Below, in pieces: positions 25,136 through 33,800 of a stretch of 64,000 nucleotides of DNA; position 1 is the stretch's first letter, and each line of letters starts with the position of its first letter. Both the position numbers and the translations under genes were made by a program. The notes beneath the pieces were generated by a model. That model saw nothing but the letters and a program-made list of their open reading frames with translations. It searched no databases and was not told where the DNA came from. Source of the DNA: Bacteroidaceae bacterium (lineage in GTDB: Bacteria; Bacteroidota; Bacteroidia; Bacteroidales; Bacteroidaceae); assembly GCA_017631315.1 (NCBI GenBank), contig JAGBTN010000003.1, forward strand, positions 186,001 to 250,000, given 5' to 3'.

Positions 25136-25549
25136 TTAAAATGTTTTACGCTTAAATTGTAAATGTATTGTAACATAGTGCTGATTAGTGTCATGCAGTT
25201 TGCTGCAATTCGTTGCACGCGACAATTCCCAAGTGTACTCGCCTACAAGTTCATCATTAAGCGCCTCTACCAGTTCTTCATCAAGCGAAGAAACCTCACC
25301 GACGCGCTTCTTGTCTGTCTGCCTTCTGTTTCCCTTACTCGTTATATCATTAACGAATATGTCTACAAGGCAATCGCCCTCCTGAATTTGGTCTGCCGTA
25401 GCGAACGAAACTATACACACTACATCTTCCTTGTTACTGTTCGCAGGTCTGCAATCTTCACGATATGTCTCGCCATTTACAGCATTCTTAAAAAATGCCT
25501 TGCAAACACTGTACAGGTCGCTTTCAATGTCGTATAATGTCTTAATCAT
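25136..25549 (-). CDS. tail terminator/completion-like protein
   Basis: The 137-aa protein directly upstream of the tail tube has the mixed alpha/beta pattern of gpU/DUF3168-type tail terminators (MIKTLYDIESDLYSVCKAFF at the start, HYVTIHLQFKRKTF at the end). It overlaps the preceding gene by 4 bp. Role inferred from gene order. Confidence 0.62.
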   Translation of the reverse strand: MIKTLYDIESDLYSVCKAFFKNAVNGETYREDCRPANSNKEDVVCIVSFATADQIQEGDCLVDIFVNDITSKGNRRQTDKKRVGEVSSLDEELVEALNDELVGEYTWELSRATNCSKLHDTNQHYVTIHLQFKRKTF

Positions 25550-26019
25550 TGTTCAATTACTTTGAGGCCAATTTGGGTGAGCCGCTTTTCAGCTTCTTTC
25601 TTGGCAAGTTCTTTTGTTGTTGTCATCACATTTCTACCGTGTGGATTTGCAGGATTGTCCAGATATTCGGCATATTCCATACCTGCAACAATTACGAGAG
25701 CCATCTTCGTGTTTGGCACCTTTGAGGTGGTTTCTTCTGCGTGCGCCTTTCCTGCTGCGCTACCTTCGTGTGCATTACTGCTCACTGCTGTAAAATGACT
25801 GCCCGCTATTTGTTTGCCATTCAAGACAACTGCAAAACCTGTACTTGAACGTAGATTGCCTGTTCTGTCTGTATAGTCGTTATATCTTCCGCTTGTGCGC
25901 ATTTCAGCTACGGACTTCAATCCGACATATTCAAGGGTTTTTGCAGCAGCCCTCAGCTTCGCCTCTTGCCTGCGTGCGATATAGTCCTCAAATTTCTTTT
26001 TCTGCGCATCTATTGGCAT
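25546..26019 (-). CDS. HK97 gp10-like head-tail protein
   Basis: The 157-aa protein has the gp10-family pattern: N-terminal helix (AKTLEYVGLKSVAEMRTSG), the Y-N-D-Y-TDRTGNLRSSTGF motif (about residues 46-61) and a central YAEYLDNPANPHGRNVM segment. Such proteins join the connector to the tail. It lies between connector genes and the tail terminator as expected. Confidence 0.78.
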   Translation of the reverse strand: MPIDAQKKKFEDYIARRQEAKLRAAAKTLEYVGLKSVAEMRTSGRYNDYTDRTGNLRSSTGFAVVLNGKQIAGSHFTAVSSNAHEGSAAGKAHAEETTSKVPNTKMALVIVAGMEYAEYLDNPANPHGRNVMTTTKELAKKEAEKRLTQIGLKVIEQ

Positions 26020-26020
26020 A

Positions 26021-26353
26021 TTACTGCGATATTTGGAGATTTCCGACTGCTTGAAGAAATACTATTCCTTCTTGCCTGACCTCAAACAGACCTATCTCAT
26101 TGTTCATTAGGTCATACAACCGATATTGGCACGGCTCAAATCTTTGCGGCTCTATAAGTATCGTATATGTCGCGCTTGAATTTTCGCTACCTGCATCCGA
26201 AATGTTATTCCGGTATCTGTTGCGCACGAAATTGCAAGGTATATTTTCTCCAAGAACTTCATTCCCTACAACAGGATTTCCATTCTCATCAAATCCATCA
26301 CCCGCAGATTCAATTACTACACGAATATAGCCGTTACAGATAAGCATACTCAA
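26021..26353 (-). CDS. head closure-like connector protein
   Basis: The 110-aa beta-rich protein (NGYIRVVIESAGDGFDENGN, IPCNFVRNRYRNN, LYDLMNNEIGLFEVRQEGIV) has the size and position of head-tail stopper proteins. Its start overlaps the upstream gene by 4 bp. Role from gene order only. Confidence 0.6.
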   Translation of the reverse strand: MSMLICNGYIRVVIESAGDGFDENGNPVVGNEVLGENIPCNFVRNRYRNNISDAGSENSSATYTILIEPQRFEPCQYRLYDLMNNEIGLFEVRQEGIVFLQAVGNLQISQ

Positions 26354-26679
26354 AAATCTTCACCTTGCCATCCATATACGCCTGCATCATTCTTTCCAGC
26401 CTCCGCCAGAAGATTGGATGCCTTTCTCGCAAAGGTCTTCCGCTCATCGCTTGTGAACGAAAACGAAACTCCACCCTGTGAGATATTAGGCGCCATGGAC
26501 AGATATTCATATACAGATGCCAGTGCACATTTGAACTCTTTGCTGTTCCTCATCTCTGACGTCACAACAGCATCGGGATAAATGCCTGCCCCCTCAGCAG
26601 CACTTTGTAATGCTGCTAAAGGGATAGGGTAAGCACTGACTGCTCCGAGAACATCTATTATCGTCGTATTTTCACACAT
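26350..26679 (-). CDS. head-tail connector-like protein (DUF6706-like)
   Basis: The 109-aa helical protein is the first gene after the capsid protein. The segment YEYLSMAPNISQGGVSFSFT is what I recall of the DUF6706 family in Bacteroides phages, which occupies the gp6-type adaptor position. Role inferred from position. Confidence 0.65.
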   Translation of the reverse strand: MCENTTIIDVLGAVSAYPIPLAALQSAAEGAGIYPDAVVTSEMRNSKEFKCALASVYEYLSMAPNISQGGVSFSFTSDERKTFARKASNLLAEAGKNDAGVYGWQGEDF

Positions 26680-26698
26680 ATAGCACTATGTACTTTGA

Positions 26699-27811
26699 CT
26701 ATTCACCGTCGTTCCATGTGGTGTTCATCGCGTTGATGAAAACCATAGATTTACGGTTAGTAAGACCAGGCTGCATATATGCCTCCGCCATAGTAGTCTC
26801 TACCATCGGATTAACATCCGAATAGATAGTGGTCTTGTAGTATGGACCATAAACCTGTACGGCATCGGTATTCTGAACCATTGGAACAGGTTTCCAGTAG
26901 GTGTAACCAAGACGGGGCTCAACACTCAGCACTACGCTGTTCTCATTCCACGCCTTAACATACTCCTGACTACCATCCTTGCCCTCAACAATCACGCTGC
27001 TGTCAATTACAAGAATTGTCGGCAGACCATGAGTAGCCATATACGCATTGATTGTTGCAAGTGTTACATCACCGCTTGCGTCAAGACCTGCAGCCTTAAC
27101 AAGTGCAGATGCAACCTTCTTGATAACCTTCTGCTGTGAGCAAAGGAGGTCAAATGCCTTCTGTTCCATGATTGCATAGCGAGGCTTTGGCAATCCCTGC
27201 TTCTGAACAACCTTAACACCCTTCTTGATGTCCTCAATACCATCTGCAGTAGTGAGATTGTCCCACTTGACAGTAGCACCCAAGAAGTTTGTTTCTGGAA
27301 TGTTGAAGTTGATTTCCTCGCTCTCCGCCATGTCGCCATCAAGCTTAGTACTGAACACGCGCTTGCCAAGTGAGCCAATAGTCAATGCCTCAATCTCAAC
27401 ACGCGCATCCATAGCGGTGTTCACGAACTTAACATCGTCATACACGATATTTACCAGCTCTTGCGCAGCAGCCTTGTCCTCGGTGTTGGCAGCTGCAATA
27501 ACCTTCAAATCGTTGTAATCGTTGATTTCCATTTCGTCCTTGTCGCGAGATACGGCAATCTTACCCAATTGCAGGTTGAAAGAGCCAACCTTTTTACGCG
27601 TCTTCTTAGGTGCGCGTGTATTGAAAGCAACACGGTCAGCCGAAATGGGCAAACCATCATTACCTTCAATAGTTTTCAGGTCAAATTTAGCCGTATATTT
27701 CAAGGGGAAAAGTGTTGCCCAAGCCAAACCAAGACCGGGCTTGTAAGAGTTGACCTCTGCCTGTACTGAAGGCTTGTCAAGCTCGAAAAGTGGTGCGTTC
27801 ATCTGTCCCAT
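26699..27811 (-). CDS. major capsid protein
   Basis: The 370-aa protein follows scaffold and head-fibre genes. Its pattern (YKPGLGLAWATLFPLKYTAK, then NTRAPKKTRKKVGSFNLQLG, LPTILVIDSSVIVEGKDGSQ, Y-GPYYKTTIYSDVNPMVET-T near the end) fits the lambda gpE-type capsid family. It would form the icosahedral shell around a scaffold core. No protease gene or prohead protease domain was recognised nearby. Confidence 0.88.
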   Translation of the reverse strand: MGQMNAPLFELDKPSVQAEVNSYKPGLGLAWATLFPLKYTAKFDLKTIEGNDGLPISADRVAFNTRAPKKTRKKVGSFNLQLGKIAVSRDKDEMEINDYNDLKVIAAANTEDKAAAQELVNIVYDDVKFVNTAMDARVEIEALTIGSLGKRVFSTKLDGDMAESEEINFNIPETNFLGATVKWDNLTTADGIEDIKKGVKVVQKQGLPKPRYAIMEQKAFDLLCSQQKVIKKVASALVKAAGLDASGDVTLATINAYMATHGLPTILVIDSSVIVEGKDGSQEYVKAWNENSVVLSVEPRLGYTYWKPVPMVQNTDAVQVYGPYYKTTIYSDVNPMVETTMAEAYMQPGLTNRKSMVFINAMNTTWNDGE

Positions 27812-27814
27812 CTC

Positions 27815-28360
27815 TTACACAAGATTAATGTTTTTTAGTTGGGCAACCACCTCTGGTGCGATGTTTGCCGTTTCTTTTCTCAAATTTGCGCCATTGATAA
27901 GGCGTACAGGTTGATCGCCATGTCCAGCCTTAAGAGCATTGCCAGTCACATAAACTGCGGTACCCTTGGGTGTTGCAGAACTTGCACTTGCAGAAGCCGC
28001 CTCATACAAAACAGTTCCTTTTGCAATGTCCACACCAAGAGTAACAGTCACTGTGTCGTACTCTACACCTTCTGCAACAGCCGTACATGCAACCGACTTC
28101 TTTCCATGACCGATTACATCACCAACTGCTACTCCGCTACCTTTTGCAATCTTGATTGCCGTATCTGCAGCAACAACAGGTGCAACAAGTCTATATGCCT
28201 TCATCACCTTGAACTTGTCACCATCGGCAGACACCGCAGTTGTTGCAGGAGCATCGAAACCTGGCTCCTTCACAATGCCGCCAGCAGGCTTTTCTGCAAA
28301 TACCTGCTCAATTCGTACAGGTTCATTCGCACCTGCCTCATTGTAAGTTGTTCTAATCAT
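27815..28360 (-). CDS. head fibre / capsid decoration-like protein
   Basis: The 181-aa protein is Ala/Val-rich with beta repeats (SGVAVGDVIGHGKKSVA, VEYDTVTVTLGVDIAKGTVL) and a C-terminal QPVRLINGANLRKETANIAP segment, which I associate with phage head fibre proteins. It lies between scaffold and capsid genes and ends 3 bp before the capsid start. Probably decorates the capsid surface. Confidence 0.68.
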   Translation of the reverse strand: MIRTTYNEAGANEPVRIEQVFAEKPAGGIVKEPGFDAPATTAVSADGDKFKVMKAYRLVAPVVAADTAIKIAKGSGVAVGDVIGHGKKSVACTAVAEGVEYDTVTVTLGVDIAKGTVLYEAASASASSATPKGTAVYVTGNALKAGHGDQPVRLINGANLRKETANIAPEVVAQLKNINLV

Positions 28361-28376
28361 TGATTTCTATTTTTGA

Positions 28377-29066
28377 TTACAGACCTTGAATTGCGGAGGT
28401 CTGTGTTTCCGCTGCTTTAGTATAAGCTTCCGTACGTGCCTTCACAAGAGGATTTACCTCTTCTGCTGTGCCTGCACCTGCTCCGCCTTTTGGTTTAGTT
28501 GCTGGTGGAGGCGTTTGCTTAGTGACAACTGTCTTGATGTCTTCTGTTACCTCGTCTATCCACGAATCGAAGTCAGCGTCATCCTTAAACTGACACCTGC
28601 CAAACTCGCGCAAAGTGCGCTTCTTGGTTGCTTCGTCAGCATCCTTAAGCATGTCCTCTACACGGCTTTGTCTTGTGTTCTGCGTTTTCTCTGCTTTCAG
28701 AGACTTAATCTCTTCAAACAAAGCAGTTGCCCATGAAGGTACTTTTTCTTTTTTGTCTTCTCCATCTTCGCCATCACCGTCATCCACATCATTGGTGTCC
28801 TTTTCGGTCTTTTTGGCGGGCTTTCCATCCTTAATGCCATGCTTCTTTTCATAGCTTTCGATTGCGCTTGCAGAGCCTTCTGTTACACGCGAATCGGTGT
28901 ACGAATCAATGACACTCTGGATAGTCATTTCATTTACGATGTCGTCAACATCATCCTCACTTTTTGCAGTCTTCGCCACTTTTGCGACTATCCTGCTAAG
29001 CACTTTCTCGTCAACTCCCTCAAATTTGGTCTTTAACGATGCCAATGCTTTACTGCGAATACTCAT
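28377..29066 (-). CDS. capsid scaffold-like protein
   Basis: The 229-aa protein is highly charged and helical with an acidic linker (about residues 85-110, DVDDGDGEDGEDKKEK) and a Pro/Gly/Ala-rich tail, like phage scaffolds. It immediately precedes the head-fibre and capsid genes and is first in the capsid-tail unit. No serine protease motif was seen. The promoter lies about 40 bp upstream. Confidence 0.75.
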   Translation of the reverse strand: MSIRSKALASLKTKFEGVDEKVLSRIVAKVAKTAKSEDDVDDIVNEMTIQSVIDSYTDSRVTEGSASAIESYEKKHGIKDGKPAKKTEKDTNDVDDGDGEDGEDKKEKVPSWATALFEEIKSLKAEKTQNTRQSRVEDMLKDADEATKKRTLREFGRCQFKDDADFDSWIDEVTEDIKTVVTKQTPPPATKPKGGAGAGTAEEVNPLVKARTEAYTKAAETQTSAIQGL

Positions 29067-29096
29067 ACTTAAAACGTTTTTAATTAATTACCGAAA

Positions 29097-29104
29097 CAAA
29101 ATTA
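29097..29104 (-). promoter_or_regulatory. promoter (-7 element) of the capsid-tail unit
   Basis: TAATTTTG on the minus strand fits TAnnTTTG. The -33 region has no TTTG at 19-20 bp, but it coincides with the 19-bp palindrome at 29121-29139. Start near 29090, leader about 24 nt. Confidence 0.65.
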
Positions 29105-29120
29105 TATTTATTTTGGGACA

Positions 29121-29139
29121 ATGTTTGTTACACAAACAC
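29121..29139. promoter_or_regulatory. 19-bp palindromic operator, site 2
   Basis: ATGTTTG-TTACA-CAAACAC (one mismatch in the outer pair). It covers the -33 region of the scaffold promoter. Confidence 0.7.
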
Positions 29140-29179
29140 TTTATTTAAGTTTATTTAAGATTTAATTGATGTTTTTGTC

Positions 29180-29198
29180 GTGTTTGCATTACAAACAC
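29180..29198. promoter_or_regulatory. 19-bp palindromic operator, site 3
   Basis: GTGTTTG-CATTA-CAAACAC lies 59 bp from site 2 in the same divergent intergenic region, upstream of the rightward cargo genes. No clear promoter lies directly on it. The rest of 29067-29297 is AT-rich with no gene. Confidence 0.72.
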
Positions 29199-29252
29199 AC
29201 CTGTTTAGCATAGTTTAGCGTGTTTTTTTATTATTGGTTTTGTAATTGTATT

Positions 29253-29260
29253 TATATTTG
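29253..29260 (+). promoter_or_regulatory. promoter (-7 element) of the rightward cargo island
   Basis: TATATTTG matches TAnnTTTG; the -33 match is poor. Start near 29267, about 31 nt before the first ATG. Confidence 0.55.
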
Positions 29261-29297
29261 CGCTGTTAAACTTGATTATTAGCCAAAAACAAAAGTT

Positions 29298-29456
29298 ATG
29301 ATTTACAATGCAATCCTATTGAACGTCAGAGACGAAGTAGTGGAAACAAGAAAATTCCACAGCAGACAAAGAGCAATTGAACAATGCCACATGTGGCAGC
29401 TACAACATGAATATGATTTTTATGACACAGAAATACAAGAGGAGGAAGAAGTATGA
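29298..29456 (+). CDS. 52-aa cargo-island protein
   Basis: The frame MIYNAILLNVRDEVVETRKF... to EEEEV is 52 codons, acidic at the C terminus. Its stop overlaps the next start as ATGA. It opens a short rightward operon inside the leftward head genes. Function unknown. Confidence 0.65.
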   Translation: MIYNAILLNVRDEVVETRKFHSRQRAIEQCHMWQLQHEYDFYDTEIQEEEEV

Positions 29457-29650
29457 ACTACCCTGTACGCTGCACCCAGTGCATCTCACTATTAAAAAAC
29501 ATCAAAAAGTACGCTCACAACAGAGTATACAGCATTGACAAGGATTTATACATCGAAGTAGAAACAACAGAAGAACACAACCTGATAATGCAACTTAACA
29601 AACACCAGGAAGCAAGCCTTAAGATATTTATTAACCTAAACGAACTTTAA
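29453..29650 (+). CDS. 65-aa cargo-island protein
   Basis: The 65-aa protein has a possible CxxC pair near the N terminus (RCTQCISLL) and a charged helical body. A strong Shine-Dalgarno (GAGGAGG) precedes the ATG, which overlaps the previous stop. It ends one base before the DUF3846-like gene. Function unknown. Confidence 0.65.
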   Translation: MNYPVRCTQCISLLKNIKKYAHNRVYSIDKDLYIEVETTEEHNLIMQLNKHQEASLKIFINLNEL

Positions 29651-29651
29651 G

Positions 29652-29921
29652 ATGGCACACATCATTTACACGAACGGACTTGTTCAAGAAATTAACCCTG
29701 ACAACAAACGTAATTTCTCACTTGAAGAACTGCAAAGGATTGTTCACGGCTATATAGAGCCCATCCATTTGCCAAAGAATCGCCTCATGATTATTAACGA
29801 GGAGGGCAAATTAAAAGGTTTGCCTGTAAACATCCTTGCTACCAGAGAAGTTCTATCACATGGTTTTAACGATGTAATTGTTGGAGATGTCTTGATATGC
29901 AATAGTGATGAAGTGTTGTAG
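29652..29921 (+). CDS. DUF3846-like protein
   Basis: The 89-aa protein matches the DUF3846 pattern: GYIEPIHL, NEEGKLKGLPVNILAT and a C-terminal NDVIVGDVLICNSDEV. The family is common in phages and plasmids of Firmicutes and Bacteroidetes and its function is not known. It is the third gene of the rightward island. Its stop codon lies in the 5' arm of a perfect hairpin. Confidence 0.8.
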   Translation: MAHIIYTNGLVQEINPDNKRNFSLEELQRIVHGYIEPIHLPKNRLMIINEEGKLKGLPVNILATREVLSHGFNDVIVGDVLICNSDEVL

Positions 29922-29936
29922 TTTTGCAACACTTCA
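29909..29936 (+). other. hairpin over the stop of the DUF3846-like gene
   Basis: TGAAGTGTTG (29909-29918) pairs perfectly with CAACACTTCA (29927-29936). No T-run follows. It may end or protect the first cargo transcript. Confidence 0.6.
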
Positions 29937-29968
29937 TGCACCATATGCAATAATTCGCATCTAAGTTC

Positions 29969-29998
29969 TTGATGTTAGTAAAATTGTTTGTAACTTTG
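29969..29998 (+). promoter_or_regulatory. second promoter of the cargo island
   Basis: TTG (29969-29971), 19 bp, TAACTTTG (29991-29998). The predicted start near 30005 is about 11 nt before the next ATG. Confidence 0.75.
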
Positions 29999-30015
29999 TT
30001 GGCAACTTTACAATT

Positions 30016-30258
30016 ATGAACAAATCAATTCCTAAACAAATCCAGCTTATAATGTCTCGCGAAGGCCTTAACTATTGCGAGACATTTGACCATGAAGGAA
30101 AGACCTACTATATCCTATCATATGTCAGCGAGAATGGTGAACCGCAGCCAACAGGTCTGCCTATCATTTATTACATTGATAAAGATAAACCCGTTCAACT
30201 TTCGTTTGACAAATCATTATTAATCCTTTCTAAACTACCCGACGATGGAGAAGAATAA
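30016..30258 (+). CDS. 80-aa cargo-island protein
   Basis: The 80-aa protein has beta-strand-like segments (YCETFDHEGKTYYILSYV, PVQLSFDKSLLILSKL). It has its own promoter and overlaps the next gene by 14 bp. No family recognised. Confidence 0.65.
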   Translation: MNKSIPKQIQLIMSREGLNYCETFDHEGKTYYILSYVSENGEPQPTGLPIIYYIDKDKPVQLSFDKSLLILSKLPDDGEE

Positions 30259-30553
30259 ATATCTTAAATACTGCAAGTACTACAAGGGAGAGGAAACTAT
30301 TCCAGAAAACTTGAACTATAATCAGTTTTGGTATCTTGAACGAGGCTACGTCACATCTTATGATAACAACCACCAAGACTGGGAAAATCTTAATATGCTT
30401 TCAATGTGCTTCGAATCATTCCCTGAAACAAAAGATTTTATAAACAGTTTTGAAGATGAGTTTATTAGAAAAATGCTTGCTTCTTTTGTAATTTTCTCTT
30501 ATTCCCACAACCCTCAAGGTGGTGTTGATTTTATCTTTGATTATGGAAAATAA
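30245..30553 (+). CDS. YYKGEE-type cargo protein, paralog 1
   Basis: The 102-aa protein starts KYLKYCKYYKGEETIP and has a later FWYLERGYV. The next gene starts KHIKNCRYYKGEETNP with FWIVEKIYA at the same distance, so the two are tandem paralogs. The pattern recurs in Bacteroidales genomes as a hypothetical protein. It overlaps both neighbours. Confidence 0.68.
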   Translation: MEKNKYLKYCKYYKGEETIPENLNYNQFWYLERGYVTSYDNNHQDWENLNMLSMCFESFPETKDFINSFEDEFIRKMLASFVIFSYSHNPQGGVDFIFDYGK

Positions 30554-30848
30554 GCACATTAAAAATTGCCGATACTACAAAGGCGAGGAAACAAACCCAT
30601 TCAATCCCCAATCGATAAGATATACATTCTGGATTGTGGAGAAAATCTATGCAACTATCGTCTGCAATAGCGAGATTGAGCAGGAGAATGTCGGCACAGC
30701 TTTCTCGTTGGCGTTTCCTGACCTTTTGGAAGAGTACTCAATACCTGTGTATCTGAAAGCAACACTATACACACAATATATGCGCTTTGGCGGTTCTAAT
30801 AGCGCATTTGAGGATTGGTTACTTGAATACTTAAGACAAGCGCCATAA
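30543..30848 (+). CDS. YYKGEE-type cargo protein, paralog 2
   Basis: From ATG 30543 the 101-aa protein is a diverged copy of the preceding one in the first 40 residues; the C-terminal halves differ more (YLKATLYTQYMRFGG here). The start lies inside the end of paralog 1. A terminator follows directly. Function unknown. Confidence 0.68.
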   Translation: MENKHIKNCRYYKGEETNPFNPQSIRYTFWIVEKIYATIVCNSEIEQENVGTAFSLAFPDLLEEYSIPVYLKATLYTQYMRFGGSNSAFEDWLLEYLRQAP

Positions 30849-30850
30849 AT

Positions 30851-30880
30851 AAAGCCCATCGATTTGATGGGCTTTTCTAT
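30851..30880. terminator. bidirectional terminator between cargo island and MuF gene
   Basis: AAAGCCCATC (30851-30860) pairs with GATGGGCTTT (30865-30874). T-rich tails follow on both strands (TTTTCTATT rightward, TTTATTT leftward). It separates convergent transcripts. Confidence 0.85.
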
Positions 30881-33800
30881 TACCTTCTTTTTGGATTCTT
30901 TATCTCTCGTTCTCGCCTGTAATTGAACATCGGTATATCTGTCTTCAATGCTTCACAAGCTGATTGCTCTATCAAATCCACATCGATATACCATTTACCT
31001 CCCTTTTGATAGGCATTTGTTATCCTGAACTTTGCCCCTCGCTGCAATAGAAACTCTACCTGATTAGATGGCGCTGTCTTGCGCTTCGTGCCTGTCCAGT
31101 CAAAGCCTTCTTTCCATCTGATATTGTCACCATATGATGCAAACGGTTCCATGTATGCCCCCTTTGTACCCTTCGGCATAAAGATGGAAAGCACAACATC
31201 GTTAGGCGTTCCTGTATGTGTACCAACCGTAAAAGCTCCGTTTTTGGCAGAATGACACGACATAAACAGATTGCTTTTTCCTTCTTTCCCGATTAGTGAT
31301 GTCAGGTCTGTCGTCCTGCTTAAATCTATTCCAAACATTGCCCTTATTGATTCTGTTGTCTTACCTGACTGCATCCACATACTTTCCTTTAATGCTGGTG
31401 CCTTATCCAGTATTGAAGTCAAAACATTGGCATCTGCAAGTCCATTACGAATAGTGCCATCTATTGCAGACTTCATTCTAAGGCAATACGTTCCCAGCAT
31501 TTCCTGATTGATGTATTGACTACCATCCGAATATAACCACAAGATATGCTTTTCCTCTGTCGTTAGATTTTTCCACATATCCTGTGCGTATTTGCTCATG
31601 TAGTCGTCCGCCTCTTTGAAAGCCTTGTCTATATCTGGATTACTAAACCATTTTGCCGCATTTTTCTTTGCCTGTGTGAAATCCTCCTTGCTGAACTTCA
31701 CACGTCTGCTTTCGCCGATATTCAGCACTCTCTCGATGTTATTTGACTGCAAATCGAGCATGTCATCTTTGAGTTCTGCAATCAATTCCTCAACATCTGC
31801 CCACTCTTCAAGGTCTATCTTCCCCTCTAATTTCTTTATCTTAAATAGGAAATCCTTGTCTTTAGTCTTAAACGCCCTCAGCCTACTTATATTGTCATCT
31901 ATACTTGCCTTCCTAAACTTGTATATTGCCTCGTTACGTTTGCGATTATATGCCTTATATGCGATTTCCCATGTCGGATATGGCGTGCTTACCCTGCTTC
32001 TTGGATTCAATGATGGGTCTCTGGCGTACTCCATTTCCTTTAGCCACTTGCCTATAACCTCGTCACCATCCATTCTGTTCGGGAACTGCGTTTCCATCCA
32101 AATGATTTTGTCTTGTATGGCTTTGTGTGCAGCCTCCAGCTCACTTATGGTAAACTTCTTATTCCAATCCTCTACGTCCGGTATAAGGTCCTTAAGTGCA
32201 TTTGCCCTTTTCTCCAGTTCTCGTGCCTTTTCAATGTCTGCAAGTGCATCTATGTATTCGCCCCTTTTCAGTTTCTGCTCTAATGCGTCAACACTAAAGT
32301 CCTTTGTGGTAAATTTCGCCTTATCCTTTAGCCATTCCTTGACATCTGACATCTCATCTATTTGCAGCTTTGCTTCTGCTTCTGTTATCAATGGTTTGCC
32401 CTTGATATAAAGTTTTGCTTTGCCCCCATCCATATAATATATATCGACGCCCTCCTGCGACCATCTTTCCCATATTTCCTTTGGATGATACCTTTCTGGA
32501 TGTAATTTGAGCGTAATACTCTTCATATCGCGTGGCATTATACCTTTTGAGCCGTTTAACGGTAAATACTGCAATTCTATATACTGGTTCCCTTCTCTTA
32601 TCCTTTCAACTGTATATTTTCTATATCTCCAGTTCCTTACAAATTTCCCATCTAATGATACGACTTTTGGGTCACATGTTAATGACGGAATGGTATTATT
32701 TCCAAGAGAATTACCCATTGTAAATGTTGTTACAACTCGGTCTCTCCTAAATATAATTTGCGCATCTCCATACCCTGAATTGTCACCAATAAATGCTGTC
32801 GTCAAATCTTTATTTACCGGCACACCGCATCTATAATAATCACCATATGCCAGCTGCTTCTTCTTTTCTATTCGCACATACCTTCCGCCTGTTCCGGTAT
32901 GTCCATCCAAATCATACGCAAAGTGCCCATAGTGCATTCTACGTATGTCGTATGAATCCATCCTGCCTGTCAACACTTGCAGATTTGTTTTTATGCCATC
33001 TAAATACTTATCTAAACGCATAGGATTTGTACAGTGAGAGAACTCCACTTCCTTGAAAAACTCTTTTAGTTTGCTTTCTATCTCATCTCTGTTGTCTAAG
33101 AACTCTTTTGATGTAAACTGCTCTCTCTGTATTGACTTTTCATAGTTCTTCAATATCACAGGTCTCTCGTCACCAAGCATATCGAATAGTTCCTCTGCTG
33201 ATTCTGCCTTGCTAAAATCTCTCACCTTTGGCATATCCTGCACAGTCTTCTTTGCCTCTCTCTGCGCCTTTTTAGCCGCATTAGATGCTTCATTAATCGC
33301 CCTCGTCTTTTCTGCATCTGCAATGAATTTCTCGGCATCAAGCACATTACCCTCATTCATAAGCCTCTCTGCCTCTTTAACTGCCGATTCAATCTTGGTT
33401 AATGGCTTTCCTGGCTTGTGTGGGTGCGCATCTGCATAGGCTTTAATGTCTATGTACCTCTTTTCTGCTGCATCAAAGCCCTTTAACCCATCAAAAATCG
33501 CCTGTGCTGCTTCATCGTCACCCGCAATAACCAAAGCCTTAGCCTTGTCCAAATTCGCTTGATACGAGCCGAAAGAGGACTTATAGCTGCTCATCGAATT
33601 GTATATTGGTCGCATTCTGTCTATTGTATTCAGTTGCGCCTCGATATACATAGATTCCCTCTCTGCATCTAATAGGTGATGCTTGACTTTCCATTGTCGT
33701 TTGACCTTTTTACCGTCAAGCACATCATACACAACATGGTCTGTCACATTGGTTGTGTCACCCTTGAACCAATCATTATTTGCAGATCTCGCTTTTACAC

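Noticed and set aside
31616..32410. 264-codon plus-strand frame
   Set aside because: Ser/Leu/Phe-rich shadow of the MuF gene; no promoter or start context.
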